Below, piece after piece: positions 50,929-60,183 of a DNA stretch of 64,000 nucleotides. The DNA lies in contig CAJMLV010000013.1 of NCBI GenBank assembly GCA_905214345.1, positions 1 to 64,000 on the forward strand, in the 5' to 3' direction. How positions within the stretch are numbered: the first letter of the stretch is position 1; every line of letters begins with the position of its first letter. The DNA is from an uncultured bacterium (lineage in GTDB: Bacteria; Bacillota; Clostridia; Oscillospirales; Ruminococcaceae). Below the pieces are notes generated by a model. That model worked only from the letters and a program-made list of their open reading frames with translations. It did no database searches and was not told the DNA's origin. Both the position numbers and the translations under genes were made by a program.

Positions 50929-50957
50929 AATTATATCTAAAAGTCAATAGACAGAAT
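50929..50957 (-). promoter_or_regulatory. Divergent promoter with XRE-type operator
   Basis: Minus strand TTGACT (50952-50957), 17 bp, TAAAAT (50929-50934). The inverted repeat TTTTAGATA-N5-TATCTAAAA (50930-50952) fills the spacer and most of the -10. This AT-rich site contrasts with the GC-rich surroundings. Confidence 0.65.
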
Positions 50958-51004
50958 CTATCTAGCCTATTCTTTTATTAGGTAGGAAAGGCAGGTGGAT
51001 ACAC

Positions 51005-51232
51005 ATGACCAACCGCGTGCGGGAACTGCGTGAAGACCACGACTACACCCAGCAGCAGCTGGCCGAAAAAATCGGCATCACCCAGCGCAAGTACAGTTAC
51101 CTGGAAACCGGCACCCAACCCCTGACTGCCGATTTTCTGGTGGCACTGGCCGACATTTATGATGTGAGCATCGACTATATTCTTCTGTGCACCGATACGC
51201 CCCGGCGTTACCCGCCCCGGGGAAGGAAATGA
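51005..51232 (+). CDS. Small XRE-family regulator
   Basis: 75 residues, essentially a single Cro/C1 helix-turn-helix: LREDHDYTQQQLAEKIGITQRKYSYLETG, followed by the dimer helix DFLVALADIYDVSIDYIL and a basic Pro/Arg tail. GGAAAGGCAGG lies upstream. Likely represses the divergent small membrane protein gene and itself. A terminator follows at 51281. Confidence 0.85.
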   Translation: MTNRVRELREDHDYTQQQLAEKIGITQRKYSYLETGTQPLTADFLVALADIYDVSIDYILLCTDTPRRYPPRGRK

Positions 51233-51280
51233 ATTCTTTGGACTCCGTTATACTGTACTCCCTTTCGACATCTATACGGA

Positions 51281-51326
51281 AAACCCGCCTTCTTTTGGTC
51301 CGAACGGCCGAAGAAGGCGGGTTTTT
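51281..51326 (+). terminator. Terminator of the XRE gene
   Basis: AAACCCGCCTTCTT / AAGAAGGCGGGTTT perfect 14-bp stem and T5. Confidence 0.85.
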
Positions 51327-51346
51327 GATGCTTGGAAAACAAAATG

Positions 51347-51392
51347 ACCGCGCCGCCACACAGAGCCCGAAAGCCCTGCGCGGCGGCGCGGT
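51347..51392 (-). terminator. Terminator of the GAPDH gene
   Basis: ACCGCGCCGCC / GGCGGCGCGGT perfect 11-bp stem, followed on the minus strand by a T-rich stretch. Confidence 0.7.
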
Positions 51393-51420
51393 GTTAAGTC
51401 AGGATTGGGAGGACTGACGA

Positions 51421-52449
51421 TTACAGTTCAGCGAAGTACTTGATGGTGCGGACCATCTGGCTGGTGTAGCTGTTCTCGTTGTCGTACCAAGCAACAACCT
51501 GGACCTGGTAGGTGTCGTCGTCGATCTTGGTGACCATGGTCTGGGTGGCGTCGAACAGGCTGCCGTAACGCATGCCGATGACGTCAGAGGAGACCAGCTG
51601 CTCTTCGGTGTAGCCGAAGCTCTCGGAAGAAGCGGCCTTCATGGCGGCGTTGATGGCTTCCTTGGTCACGTCGGAGCCCTTCACAACGGCAACCAGGATG
51701 GTGGTGGAGCCGGTGGGAACGGGAACGCGCTGAGCAGAGCCGATCAGCTTGCCGTTCAGCTCGGGGATGACCAGGCCGATGGCCTTGGCAGCGCCGGTGG
51801 AGTTGGGAACGATGTTCTGAGCGCCAGCGCGAGCACGACGCAGGTCACCCTTACGCTGCGGGCCGTCCAGGATCATCTGGTCGCCGGTGTAAGCATGAAC
51901 GGTGGTCATGATGCCGGAGACGATGGGGAAGGTCTTGTTCAGGGTGTCGGCCATGGGAGCCAGGCAGTTGGTGGTGCAGGAAGCAGCGGAGATGACCTGG
52001 TCCTCAGCGGTCAGGGTCTTCTCGTTGACGGAGTAGACGATGGTCTTCAGGTCATTGCCGGCAGGAGCGGAGATGACGACCTTCTTGGCGCCAGCAGCGA
52101 TGTGAGCCATGCTCTTCTCCTTGCTGGTGTAGAAGCCGGTGCACTCCAGCACGACATCGATGCCCAGTTCGCCCCAGGGGCAATCCTTGGCGTCCTTGAT
52201 GGCGTAAATCTTGATTTCCTTGCCGTCCACGATGATGGAGTCATCGGTGGAGTCGACGGTGTGCTTGTTCTCACCGATCTTGCCCAGGAAAGAGCCCTGA
52301 GCGGTGTCGTACTTCAGCAGGTGAGCCAGCATTTTGGGGCTGGTCAGGTCGTTGATGGCGACGACTTCGTAGCCCTCAGCCTCAAACATCTGACGGAAGG
52401 CCAGGCGGCCGATGCGGCCAAAACCATTGATAGCAACTTTAACAGCCAT
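51421..52449 (-). CDS. gap: Glyceraldehyde-3-phosphate dehydrogenase
   Basis: 342 residues. NAD-binding motif INGFGRIGR at 7-15, D34 (AINDL) selecting NAD, catalytic C158 in [12 protein letters not shown], and WYDNENSY near the end. Glycolytic oxidation of glyceraldehyde-3-phosphate. AGGATTTTAC region upstream gives the ribosome site for the ATG at 52449. Codon use is strongly biased, as expected for a highly expressed gene. Monocistronic; no pgk or tpi is adjacent. Confidence 0.97.
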   Translation of the reverse strand: MAVKVAINGFGRIGRLAFRQMFEAEGYEVVAINDLTSPKMLAHLLKYDTAQGSFLGKIGENKHTVDSTDDSIIVDGKEIKIYAIKDAKDCPWGELGIDVVLECTGFYTSKEKSMAHIAAGAKKVVISAPAGNDLKTIVYSVNEKTLTAEDQVISAASCTTNCLAPMADTLNKTFPIVSGIMTTVHAYTGDQMILDGPQRKGDLRRARAGAQNIVPNSTGAAKAIGLVIPELNGKLIGSAQRVPVPTGSTTILVAVVKGSDVTKEAINAAMKAASSESFGYTEEQLVSSDVIGMRYGSLFDATQTMVTKIDDDTYQVQVVAWYDNENSYTSQMVRTIKYFAEL

Positions 52450-52539
52450 AGTAAAATCCTCCCAAGATTTTATTAATTCGGGACGGTCTTGTCCGCCCCA
52501 CCTTGATGCGGTTTTCAAACCGCGTTCCGGTATGCTTCT

Positions 52540-52568
52540 ATTGTACTCGATTCATCCCAAAACTGCAA
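52540..52568 (-). promoter_or_regulatory. gap promoter
   Basis: Minus strand TTGCAG (52563-52568), 17 bp, TACAAT (52540-52545), leaving a leader of roughly 85 nt. Confidence 0.6.
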
Positions 52569-52801
52569 GTGCGTTGTTATTATTTTAACACCGAATTTCA
52601 AAAATCATGCTATTTAGTCAAAAACAAGAGGGATTGTCGGGGCTTTTTTCGTCGTTGTGTCCATGGCAGACGGCCAGTTCTTCTACCAAAGAGCCTGTCG
52701 GCGCCCCAAAATGCGTCCGCCCAGCATTTTCCGGGGGCACCTGCGGGGATTTCTGCATACAATAGCGCTGTCACTGCTTGCACGGAAAGGAGGCCGGGAA
52801 C

Positions 52802-53425
52802 ATGGAACTGCCGGAAAGCGAAGCCCGCACCCGGCTGGCGGAACAGGCAGCCCGCCGGGCGCGGGCCGGGCTGGACCCGCTGCCGGTGTTGGGCGGACTG
52901 CGGCTGCTGACCACCGCCGAACTGCTCTGCCCCGCACCGCCGCCCCGCCGCACCATTGACGCAGCCGGGGTGCTGGAGGGTGTATGCGCCGCCGTGTGCG
53001 CCGGGGTACGGCGGCGGCCCGGGTGGCTGTATGCCATGATCCCCCCGGGGCAAGAACTGCCGCTTCTGGTACCGGGGCGGCTTTTGCAGGCCGCCGTACT
53101 CTGCGCGCTGCGGGGTGCGCTGCGCACCGGAGGCAGCCGGGCAGTGGTGCGGTGCTTGCCGGAAAAGGACGCCCTGCTGCTGTGTATGCAGGGCGGCGCG
53201 GCAAGCCTGACCTCCTGCGACGCTGTCCCCTTGTGGAAACGGCTGGCCGCCCAGGGCGGCGGCACGGCGGTGTTCGGGGCCGGGCCGGTGTTCACGGCGG
53301 CGGCCCGTCTGCCGCTGCATCCGGGTACGCCCGCCCCCTGCCCCGCCGCAGAGGAACTGCTGCGGGACCGGTACTCTTTACCCTATGTGTATCTGGGGGA
53401 TTGGTTCGCCCGGCCCTGGGTGTAA
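52802..53425 (+). CDS. Unknown protein, possibly degenerate histidine-kinase-like ATPase fold
   Basis: 207 residues, very high GC. AAAGGAGG before the ATG at 52802 supports the start. The N-terminal half is Arg/Ala-rich; the second half (GRLLQAAVLCALRGALRTGGSRAVVRCLP...GGTAVFGAG...AAARLPL) follows the helix-strand order of GHKL ATPase domains but lacks clear N, G1 and G2 boxes. The function is not known. It is convergent with the Sel1-repeat gene, whose end lies 1 bp away. Confidence 0.55.
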   Translation: MELPESEARTRLAEQAARRARAGLDPLPVLGGLRLLTTAELLCPAPPPRRTIDAAGVLEGVCAAVCAGVRRRPGWLYAMIPPGQELPLLVPGRLLQAAVLCALRGALRTGGSRAVVRCLPEKDALLLCMQGGAASLTSCDAVPLWKRLAAQGGGTAVFGAGPVFTAAARLPLHPGTPAPCPAAEELLRDRYSLPYVYLGDWFARPWV

Positions 53426-53426
53426 A

Positions 53427-55196
53427 TCAACCCTCGCTGCTTTCCAGAAATTCCAGCATCTTCCGGGCGTCTTCATTGCCCTGTTCCGCCGCGGCACGGT
53501 ACCACTTCCGGGCCATAGGCAGGGATTTTTCCACGCCCCGCCCGTAGAGATAGCATCGTCCCAGCCGCTCCTGGGCCTGGGGATGCCCCTGGCGGGCGGC
53601 GGACTCGTACCAGCGGGCGGCTTCGGCATCGCTTTTTTCGATGCCTTTTCCCTCCTCACAGTTCAGGCCCATATACCACTGGGCCCGGGCGCTCCCCTGT
53701 TCCGCCGCACGGCGGTACCAGCGCACCGCTTCCTCGGCGTCGGCTTCCAGGCCGATGCCGTTTTCATAGCAGACCCCCAGATTGCACTGTCCCCGGGTAT
53801 CTCCCTGTTCGGCAGCCGCCCGGTACCAGTGCACCGCCTGTTCGAGGTCCTTGGCCGTACCGTCGCCGCTTTCCAGGCACCAGCCCAGATTGCACTGGGC
53901 GGGCGCATACCCACGCTCCGCCGCTTTGCGGTACCATTCCACCGCCCGCTCCGGACGGCGGGGCAAGCCGGTACCGCTCTCAAAGCAGAAGCCCAGTCGG
54001 TTCATGGCGGGAAGGCTCCCTCTTTCGGCAGCCATCCCGTAGAGTTCGGTGGCCTGCACCGGGTCCCGGGGCAGACCGCGGCCGTTTTCGTAGCATTGTC
54101 CCAGACAGTACATGGCCCGGGCATGGCCGTGTTCCGCCGCAGCGGCGTACCAGCGGACGGCCTCTCCGTCGCTGGGGGCCACACCGATGCCCTGCTCAAA
54201 ACAGAATCCCAGGTTGCAGGCGCCGTCCGGGTTGCCCCGCCGGGCGGCACGGCGATACCACTGGGCCGCCTGCTGCTTGTTGGCGGCCACGCCCCGGCCC
54301 ATTTCCAGGCACAGGCCATAGGCCACCTGTGCCCCTGCGTGCCCCTGCCGGGCAGCCGCCCCATACCAGCGGGCCGCCTGAGCCTGGTCTTTTTCCACAC
54401 CCCGGCCTTCTTCCAGGCACTGTGCCAGGGCTACCTGGGCCCGGTCCAGCCCGCCCTCAGCCGCCTGGCGGAAAAAGGCTGCCGCTCGGCGGTCATCCTG
54501 TTCCACGCCCCGGCCTTCCCGATGCAGTTCTCCCAAGGCATACCGGGCAGGGGGATACCCCGTGGCAGCGGACAGTTCATACAGCTGCACTGCCCGGGCG
54601 GTATCCTGCCCCACACCGATGCCGTTGAGGTAACACACCGCCAGGCAGCACTGACCCCGGGGGTCCTTTTTCAGCGCTGCTTCCCCATACCAGTAAGCGG
54701 CAGCTTTTTTGTCCATGGGCACACCTTTGCCGAACTCATAGCACCAGCCCAGGTTGCACTGGGCGGGGGCAAAGTTTTCGTCCGCCGCCTGCTTGTACAG
54801 GAAGATGGCGTTCTCCCAGCTTTGGGGGCGGCCCTCCCCTTTTTCAAAGCAAAGTCCCAGCAGGCATCGGCCATCGGCACTGCCCTGGGCGGCGGCCCGC
54901 TCAAAACAGTCGGCGGCCTTTTCCAGGCTGCGCACCGTGCCCTTGCCGCTGTACAGGCGCCGTCCCTGCTCGCACAGGCAGGCAGGGTCCTCTCCGCCCC
55001 GGCAGCAGAATCCAAAAGCCTGTTCCTGGTTGCCCGCCCGGGCTGCTTCCCGGCAGAGGGACAGCCATCCCCGCGGGGTGATCTCCTCCTCCGTCACCGG
55101 CACAAAGGCCGTGCCGCCGCACAGAGGGCAGAGTTCCCTGTCCTCCTGCATGGTCACGAACTCACAGTCCGGCGATTCGCAGCGGTAATATTCCAT
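53427..55196 (-). CDS. Zinc-ribbon protein with Sel1-like repeats
   Basis: 589 residues. An N-terminal C-x4-C and C-P-L-C pair (YYRCESPDCEF, ELCPLCGG) forms a small zinc ribbon, followed by about 13-14 tandem Sel1-like repeats of roughly 36 residues. A typical unit is AVRWYRRAAEQGSARAQ then a G-x-G-x2 turn. No signal peptide. Sel1 proteins are scaffolds; the zinc ribbon may bind nucleic acid or protein. GGGAGGG precedes the ATG at 55196. Repeats are diverged at DNA level but very similar in protein, so an old expansion. Confidence 0.85.
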   Translation of the reverse strand: MEYYRCESPDCEFVTMQEDRELCPLCGGTAFVPVTEEEITPRGWLSLCREAARAGNQEQAFGFCCRGGEDPACLCEQGRRLYSGKGTVRSLEKAADCFERAAAQGSADGRCLLGLCFEKGEGRPQSWENAIFLYKQAADENFAPAQCNLGWCYEFGKGVPMDKKAAAYWYGEAALKKDPRGQCCLAVCYLNGIGVGQDTARAVQLYELSAATGYPPARYALGELHREGRGVEQDDRRAAAFFRQAAEGGLDRAQVALAQCLEEGRGVEKDQAQAARWYGAAARQGHAGAQVAYGLCLEMGRGVAANKQQAAQWYRRAARRGNPDGACNLGFCFEQGIGVAPSDGEAVRWYAAAAEHGHARAMYCLGQCYENGRGLPRDPVQATELYGMAAERGSLPAMNRLGFCFESGTGLPRRPERAVEWYRKAAERGYAPAQCNLGWCLESGDGTAKDLEQAVHWYRAAAEQGDTRGQCNLGVCYENGIGLEADAEEAVRWYRRAAEQGSARAQWYMGLNCEEGKGIEKSDAEAARWYESAARQGHPQAQERLGRCYLYGRGVEKSLPMARKWYRAAAEQGNEDARKMLEFLESSEG

Positions 55197-55417
55197 TTCG
55201 GTCCCTCCCCCGTCGCCCCTGGGGGCGTTGTTTCTTTTCAGTATATTCCCTTTTTCGCCACGGCACAAGCGGGCTGCCGGACCTGTTTCCCGCGCCGTTT
55301 TGGGCGGTGCGGGCGGGTTTTTGTTTGGTTTTGGGCTTTCGCTGTCCTGCGGCAAAAAGTGCGCCCCGGGCAGGATATACTTCCTGGCACAACCGCATAT
55401 AGAGAGGGGACCATATT

Positions 55418-57763
55418 ATGCCGATCTTTACCAAAGACAAAACACGGGTACCGCCCGCCGGGGCGGAATCCGCCGCGCCGGACACCCAGGTCCGGGACCC
55501 CGAAAGCCCGCCCGCCCTGCAGGCCACCCCCCGGGAGCGGATGCTCACCGGCGCGCTGCTGTGGCGGCTGGGGACAGCCGCCGCAGGGTGCCTGTTGGGG
55601 GCAGGACAGCTGTACGGAGCCGCCCCTTTGGGTCTGGCCCTGACCATAGGCTGTCCGCCGGGATTTGCCCTGCCCGCCATGGCGGGGGCGCTGGCGGGGT
55701 CACTGGCATTTCAGCCTTTTGAGCTGGGCCTGAAGCTGGCAGGCGCCCTGGTGGCTGCCATAGCCGGACGGTGTGTGGCCGCCCAGCTGGGCAAAAAGCA
55801 ATACATACTGGGGGCGGCTGCCGGCAGCTGCGCCCTGCTGGCGGAACAGCTGGCGGTCAGCGTGGGCACACCGGTGGGCGCGGCTTCCACCGCCCAGGTA
55901 CTGGCCACCGCCCTGATGGGGGCGGGATTCGGGGCCGCCATCCACGCCCTGCCCCACAACAAGCCCCGGGGACTGTGCCTGTGGCTGGCCATGGCCGCAG
56001 CCTGCGCCCAGCGGCTGATGCCCTTGCTGGGGGGCGGGTTTGCCCCCGGGCTGGCCCTGGCGGCGTGCACCGGGCTGTGCACCGCCTTTGCGGGCAGCCT
56101 GGAACAGAGCGCCGTGCTGGCGGTGGCCATGGCTGCCGCGGTGACAGCCGCCTCCCCCGACCTGTGTTACGCCGCGCTGGCGGTGGCGCTGGGCACTTTG
56201 GGAGCCGCCGTGCTGGCCAACGGGGAACGCTGGCGCTGTGCGGGCATCTTTGCCCTGGGCTGTGCCGTGGGAGCCCTGGCCGCCCCCACCCCGGCAGGGG
56301 CCTTGTGGCTGTGTCTGTCTGCCGCCGTGGGCTGTGCGGGGTATCTGGCCTGCCCGCCTGCTTTGCTGCGAGCGGTGTTCCCGCCCCCGACCCCGCCGGT
56401 GGTGAGCCAGACCCTGAGCAACGCTGCCCGGCGGCTGGCCGGGGTGGCGGACAGCCTTTCGGACATTGCGGACACGGTAAACGAAGTCTGCGAGCGCCAG
56501 CTGCCCCCCAAGGGGGAAACCTACGATTTTGTGGTGGAGTACGCCGCCCGGCACGTCTGCCGGCAGTGCGAGCGCCGGTCCACCTGCTGGATACGGGGCT
56601 ATTCCACGGCGGTGGACGGGCTGTACAAGCTGCGGGGCGTGTTGGACGCCCGGGGACGTGTTGAGTTGGAGGATCTGCCCGGGCAGCTGAGCGCCTGCAC
56701 CCATCCCAGCGAATTGTGCTCCTCGGTGACCCACGGGTACCGGCTGTGGATCAGCCGCCGCCAGACCCGGGCCAGAGCCAGTCTGCTGCGGGGCGCCCTG
56801 ACCGAACAGTACAGCGCCATGGCCGCCGCCCTGGCCCAGATGGCCGCCCGGCTGGGCCAGGCGGGGCTGCCGGACCCCCGGCGGGAAGCCAAAGTGGCCA
56901 ACCTCTTTTCCACTCTGGGACTGGAACCGCTGGAATGCAGCGCCGTCAGCGATGTGGTGGGGCGCATCACGGTAAGCGTGACGGTGCCCCGCATGAAATT
57001 CACCGATGAAGAGCTGGCCGCCCTTTCCCGGGAGGTGGGGCGCATCTGCCGCCGGGACTTCGACCTGCCGGACCTGGCCCAGTGCCGTACGGTGAGTATG
57101 CTGCGGTTCGGGGAGCGTCCGCTGTTCACCCCGGTGTTCGGTCTGGCCAGCCGCCCCGCTCCGCCGGAACAGGTCAGCGGCGACGCCTGCGACCAGTTCT
57201 GTGACCGGGCAGGCCGGGCCCAGATGCTGCTGTGCGACGGCATGGGCACCGGCAAGGCCGCCGCGGTGGACGGGCGGATGGCCGCCAAGCTCACCGCCCA
57301 GCTGCTGCAGGCAGGTTTTGCCGCCGAGAGCGCCGCCCGGCTGGTGAACGTGGCCCTGGGCATGAAGTGCGCCGACCAGGAATCCGGCGCCACCCTGGAC
57401 CTTTTGACAGTGGACCTGTACACCGGCCGGGCAGGGTTGTTCAAGGCGGGGGCGGCGCCCAGTTTTCTGGTGCGGGAGGGCACCGCCCGGGTGCTGGAAG
57501 CCCCCAGCCTGCCCATGGGGGTGAGCGATTCGGTGGTGGGGCGGTCTGCCGCCTTCTCCCTGGCCGAAGGGGACATGGTGGTGCTGGTATCCGACGGGGC
57601 GCTGTGCGACGGCAGCGACTGGCTGGTGGAACAGCTGCAGCTGTGCGCCCGGCTGGGCCACGCCCCCGACCAGGTGGCCAAAGCGGTGGCCGACAGCGCG
57701 GTGCGGCGTTCCGGCGCGCGGCAGGATGACATCACGGTGGCGGTATTGCGCCTGGACCGGTAA
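55418..57763 (+). CDS. spoIIE: Stage II sporulation protein E-like phosphatase
   Basis: 781 residues. About ten membrane helices (40-330) are followed by a central linker with the Cys motif CRQCERRSTCW, then a PP2C-type phosphatase domain (about 560-780). Metal-binding Asp residues are in SGDACDQF, LLCDGMGTG, VSDGALCDG and ARQDDITV. This matches SpoIIE, which dephosphorylates SpoIIAA to release sigma-F at the septum. GAGAGGGG precedes the ATG. The gene begins 220 bp from the divergent Sel1-repeat gene. Not located near spoIIA. Confidence 0.9.
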   Translation: MPIFTKDKTRVPPAGAESAAPDTQVRDPESPPALQATPRERMLTGALLWRLGTAAAGCLLGAGQLYGAAPLGLALTIGCPPGFALPAMAGALAGSLAFQPFELGLKLAGALVAAIAGRCVAAQLGKKQYILGAAAGSCALLAEQLAVSVGTPVGAASTAQVLATALMGAGFGAAIHALPHNKPRGLCLWLAMAAACAQRLMPLLGGGFAPGLALAACTGLCTAFAGSLEQSAVLAVAMAAAVTAASPDLCYAALAVALGTLGAAVLANGERWRCAGIFALGCAVGALAAPTPAGALWLCLSAAVGCAGYLACPPALLRAVFPPPTPPVVSQTLSNAARRLAGVADSLSDIADTVNEVCERQLPPKGETYDFVVEYAARHVCRQCERRSTCWIRGYSTAVDGLYKLRGVLDARGRVELEDLPGQLSACTHPSELCSSVTHGYRLWISRRQTRARASLLRGALTEQYSAMAAALAQMAARLGQAGLPDPRREAKVANLFSTLGLEPLECSAVSDVVGRITVSVTVPRMKFTDEELAALSREVGRICRRDFDLPDLAQCRTVSMLRFGERPLFTPVFGLASRPAPPEQVSGDACDQFCDRAGRAQMLLCDGMGTGKAAAVDGRMAAKLTAQLLQAGFAAESAARLVNVALGMKCADQESGATLDLLTVDLYTGRAGLFKAGAAPSFLVREGTARVLEAPSLPMGVSDSVVGRSAAFSLAEGDMVVLVSDGALCDGSDWLVEQLQLCARLGHAPDQVAKAVADSAVRRSGARQDDITVAVLRLDR

Positions 57764-57997
57764 AACGCATCCGGTGCAAACCACGATGGAGCGTAAAACC
57801 CATCTCGTTTGTTGTTTTTATTTACAAAATCTTTATAACTTTGCCAAAAAAACTGTTTAATTTTTTCCAAACATGTGGTAAAGTAGAATCATTCGGGGAA
57901 CGGGCGCGGCCCGCCACCCCCATCACATAACGCCGAACGGCCGGAATCTGAACTGCTGCGTGGGACCGGGCCCGGCGCGAAAAGAGGTTTGAATACG

Positions 57998-60076
57998 ATG
58001 GAATACGCCAGCAAGGACATCCGCAACATTCTGGTAGCCGGTCACGCCGGCTGCGGCAAGACCACTTTGGTGGAAGCGCTGCTGTACATGAGCGGCGCCA
58101 CCGAGCGTATGGGCCGCGTGGAAGACGGCACCACCGCCAGCGACTTTGACCCCGAAGAGGCCAAGCGCAAGGCATCGCTGAATTCCAGCGTGGTCCCGGT
58201 GGAACTGGACGGGATCAAGTACAACCTGATCGACGTTCCCGGCCTGTTTGACTTTGAGTCCGGCGCCTGCGAGGGCGTGCGTGCCGCCGAAAGCGTTCTG
58301 ATTTGTGTGTCCGGCCGTTCGGGCGTGACCGTGGGCGCGGAGAAAGCCTATGCCCTGGCGCTGAAGAACAACAAGGCCCGTATGGTGTTCGTGACCAAGT
58401 CGGACCTGGAAAATGCCGATTACTTCAAGATCCTGGAACAGCTGAAGATCAAGTTCGGCCCTTCCATCTGCCCCTGCGTGGTGCCCACCCGTCTGGACGA
58501 CGGCACCAACGTCTACATCAACCTGTTCAGCCAGAAAGCCTTCAAGTATGAGGGCGGCAAGCAGGTCCAGGTGGATCTGCCGGACATCGGCCACCGCTTC
58601 GAAGGTCTGATCCAGGCCATGAACGAAGCCATTGCCGAAACCGACGAAGCCCTGATGGAGAAATTCTTTGAGGGCGAAGCCTTCACCACCGAAGAGATCG
58701 TGGCCGGCATGGCCGCCGGTGTGCGCACCGGCCAGATCACCCCCGTGTTCTGCGGCAGTGCCGTGAACATGCAGGCCCTGGACATGCTGGTGTACAACCT
58801 GAAGGAACTGCTGCCCGGCGCCGACAGTGCCGTGCAGGTTGCCGAGGACAAGGACGGCAACCCCGTGGAGATCGCCGCGGACGATACCGCCCCCACCTGC
58901 GCTTATGTGTTCAAGACCGTGGCCGACCCCTTCGTGGGCAAGCTGAGCTTCATCAAGGTGCTGGCGGGCAAGCTGACCGCCACCTCCAACGTGGTGAATG
59001 CCCGCACCGGCCAGCCGGAACGCCTGGGCAAGACCCTGACCATCTGCGGCAAGCGTCAGACCGACACCGCCGCCATCACCGCCGGTGACATCGGCGCCGT
59101 GGCCAAGCTGGCCACCGCCAAGACCGGCGATACCCTGTGCGACCCCGCCCGCGTGGTGAGCCTGGCCGCCCCCGAATACTCTGCCGCCTGCTACCGCATG
59201 GCTGTCAAGGTTGCCAAGAAGGGCGACGAAGGCAAGGTTTCCGGCGCGCTGGCCCGCCTGATGGAAGAAGACCCCGCCATCACCTTTACCGTGGACCCCG
59301 AAACCAAGCAGCAGGTCATTGCCGGTCTGGGCACCCAGCACCTGGAAGTGGCGGTTGCCAAGCTGAAGAACAAGTTCGGCGTGGAGATCACCCTGGAAGC
59401 CCCCCGTGTTCCCTACCGTGAATCCATCCGCAAGACCTGCAAAGCCCAGGGCCGCCACAAGAAGCAGACCGGCGGCCACGGCCAGTTCGGTGACGTGTGG
59501 ATTCAGTTTGAGCCCTGCGAAGGCGACGACATCATCTTTGAGGAGAAGGTGTTCGGCGGCAGCGTGCCGAAGAACTTCTTCCCCGCCGTTGAAAAGGGCG
59601 TGCGGCAGGCTGCCACCCACGGCGTGCTGGCCGGCTATCCCATGGTGGGCCTGAAGGCCACCCTGCTGGACGGCAGCTACCACCCCGTGGACTCCAGCGA
59701 AATGGCCTTCATCATGGCCGCCAAGCTGGCGTATAAGGCCGCCATCCCCGAAGCCAGCCCCGTGCTGCTGGAGCCCATCGGCACCCTGCAGGCCCATGTC
59801 CCGGCGGAGAACACCGGCGACATCATGGGCGAAGTGACCAAGCGCCGCGGCCGCGTGCTGGGCATGAGCCCGGACGAGGAAGGCGGCCAGATGGTGGACG
59901 CCGAAGTGCCCATGGCCGAGATGCAGGACTTTACCACCTTCCTGCGGCAGCTGACCCAGGGCCGCGGCCACTACACCTTTGAGTTCATCCGTTACGAGAC
60001 CCTGCCCCAGATGTTGGAAGGCAAGGTCATCGAACAGGCCAAAGCGCTGGGCAACATGAACGAGGACGACGCCTGA
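57998..60076 (+). CDS. Elongation factor G paralogue
   Basis: 692 residues with all five EF-G domains. The P-loop is GHAGCGKTT, the G3 motif DVPGLFDF and the G4 motif TKSD, instead of GHIDAGKTT, DTPGH and NKMD of canonical EF-G. Domain IV loop QTGGHGQFGDVW is present. These changes mark the EF-G-like branch widespread in Clostridia, whose role is not settled (translation under stress, or ribosome recycling). AAAGAGG is 9 bp before the ATG. No ribosomal protein or tuf gene is adjacent, unlike the str operon copy. Confidence 0.9.
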   Translation: MEYASKDIRNILVAGHAGCGKTTLVEALLYMSGATERMGRVEDGTTASDFDPEEAKRKASLNSSVVPVELDGIKYNLIDVPGLFDFESGACEGVRAAESVLICVSGRSGVTVGAEKAYALALKNNKARMVFVTKSDLENADYFKILEQLKIKFGPSICPCVVPTRLDDGTNVYINLFSQKAFKYEGGKQVQVDLPDIGHRFEGLIQAMNEAIAETDEALMEKFFEGEAFTTEEIVAGMAAGVRTGQITPVFCGSAVNMQALDMLVYNLKELLPGADSAVQVAEDKDGNPVEIAADDTAPTCAYVFKTVADPFVGKLSFIKVLAGKLTATSNVVNARTGQPERLGKTLTICGKRQTDTAAITAGDIGAVAKLATAKTGDTLCDPARVVSLAAPEYSAACYRMAVKVAKKGDEGKVSGALARLMEEDPAITFTVDPETKQQVIAGLGTQHLEVAVAKLKNKFGVEITLEAPRVPYRESIRKTCKAQGRHKKQTGGHGQFGDVWIQFEPCEGDDIIFEEKVFGGSVPKNFFPAVEKGVRQAATHGVLAGYPMVGLKATLLDGSYHPVDSSEMAFIMAAKLAYKAAIPEASPVLLEPIGTLQAHVPAENTGDIMGEVTKRRGRVLGMSPDEEGGQMVDAEVPMAEMQDFTTFLRQLTQGRGHYTFEFIRYETLPQMLEGKVIEQAKALGNMNEDDA

Positions 60077-60103
60077 TTTCTGATTTTTCCCTTTGCTGAT
60101 ACA

Positions 60104-60150
60104 ACACGCCGCCCCCGGTCCGAACGGACCGGGGGCGGTGTGTTTATTTA
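60104..60150 (+). terminator. Terminator of the EF-G-like gene
   Basis: An 18-bp stem (one G-U pair) starting ACACGCCGCCCCCGGTCC with a 4-nt loop GAAC. Confidence 0.8.
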
Positions 60151-60183
60151 CTGGTTAGTACAAAAACTCCACAGAATTTCCTG

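Noticed and set aside
53427..55196. DNA-level tandem repeat array
   Set aside because: Similarity is in the protein (Sel1 units); DNA copies are diverged, so this is a repeat protein and not a recent array.
57923..59971. 682-codon minus-strand frame opposite the EF-G-like gene
   Set aside because: Antisense shadow with biased His/Gly content; the plus strand carries an unmistakable EF-G.
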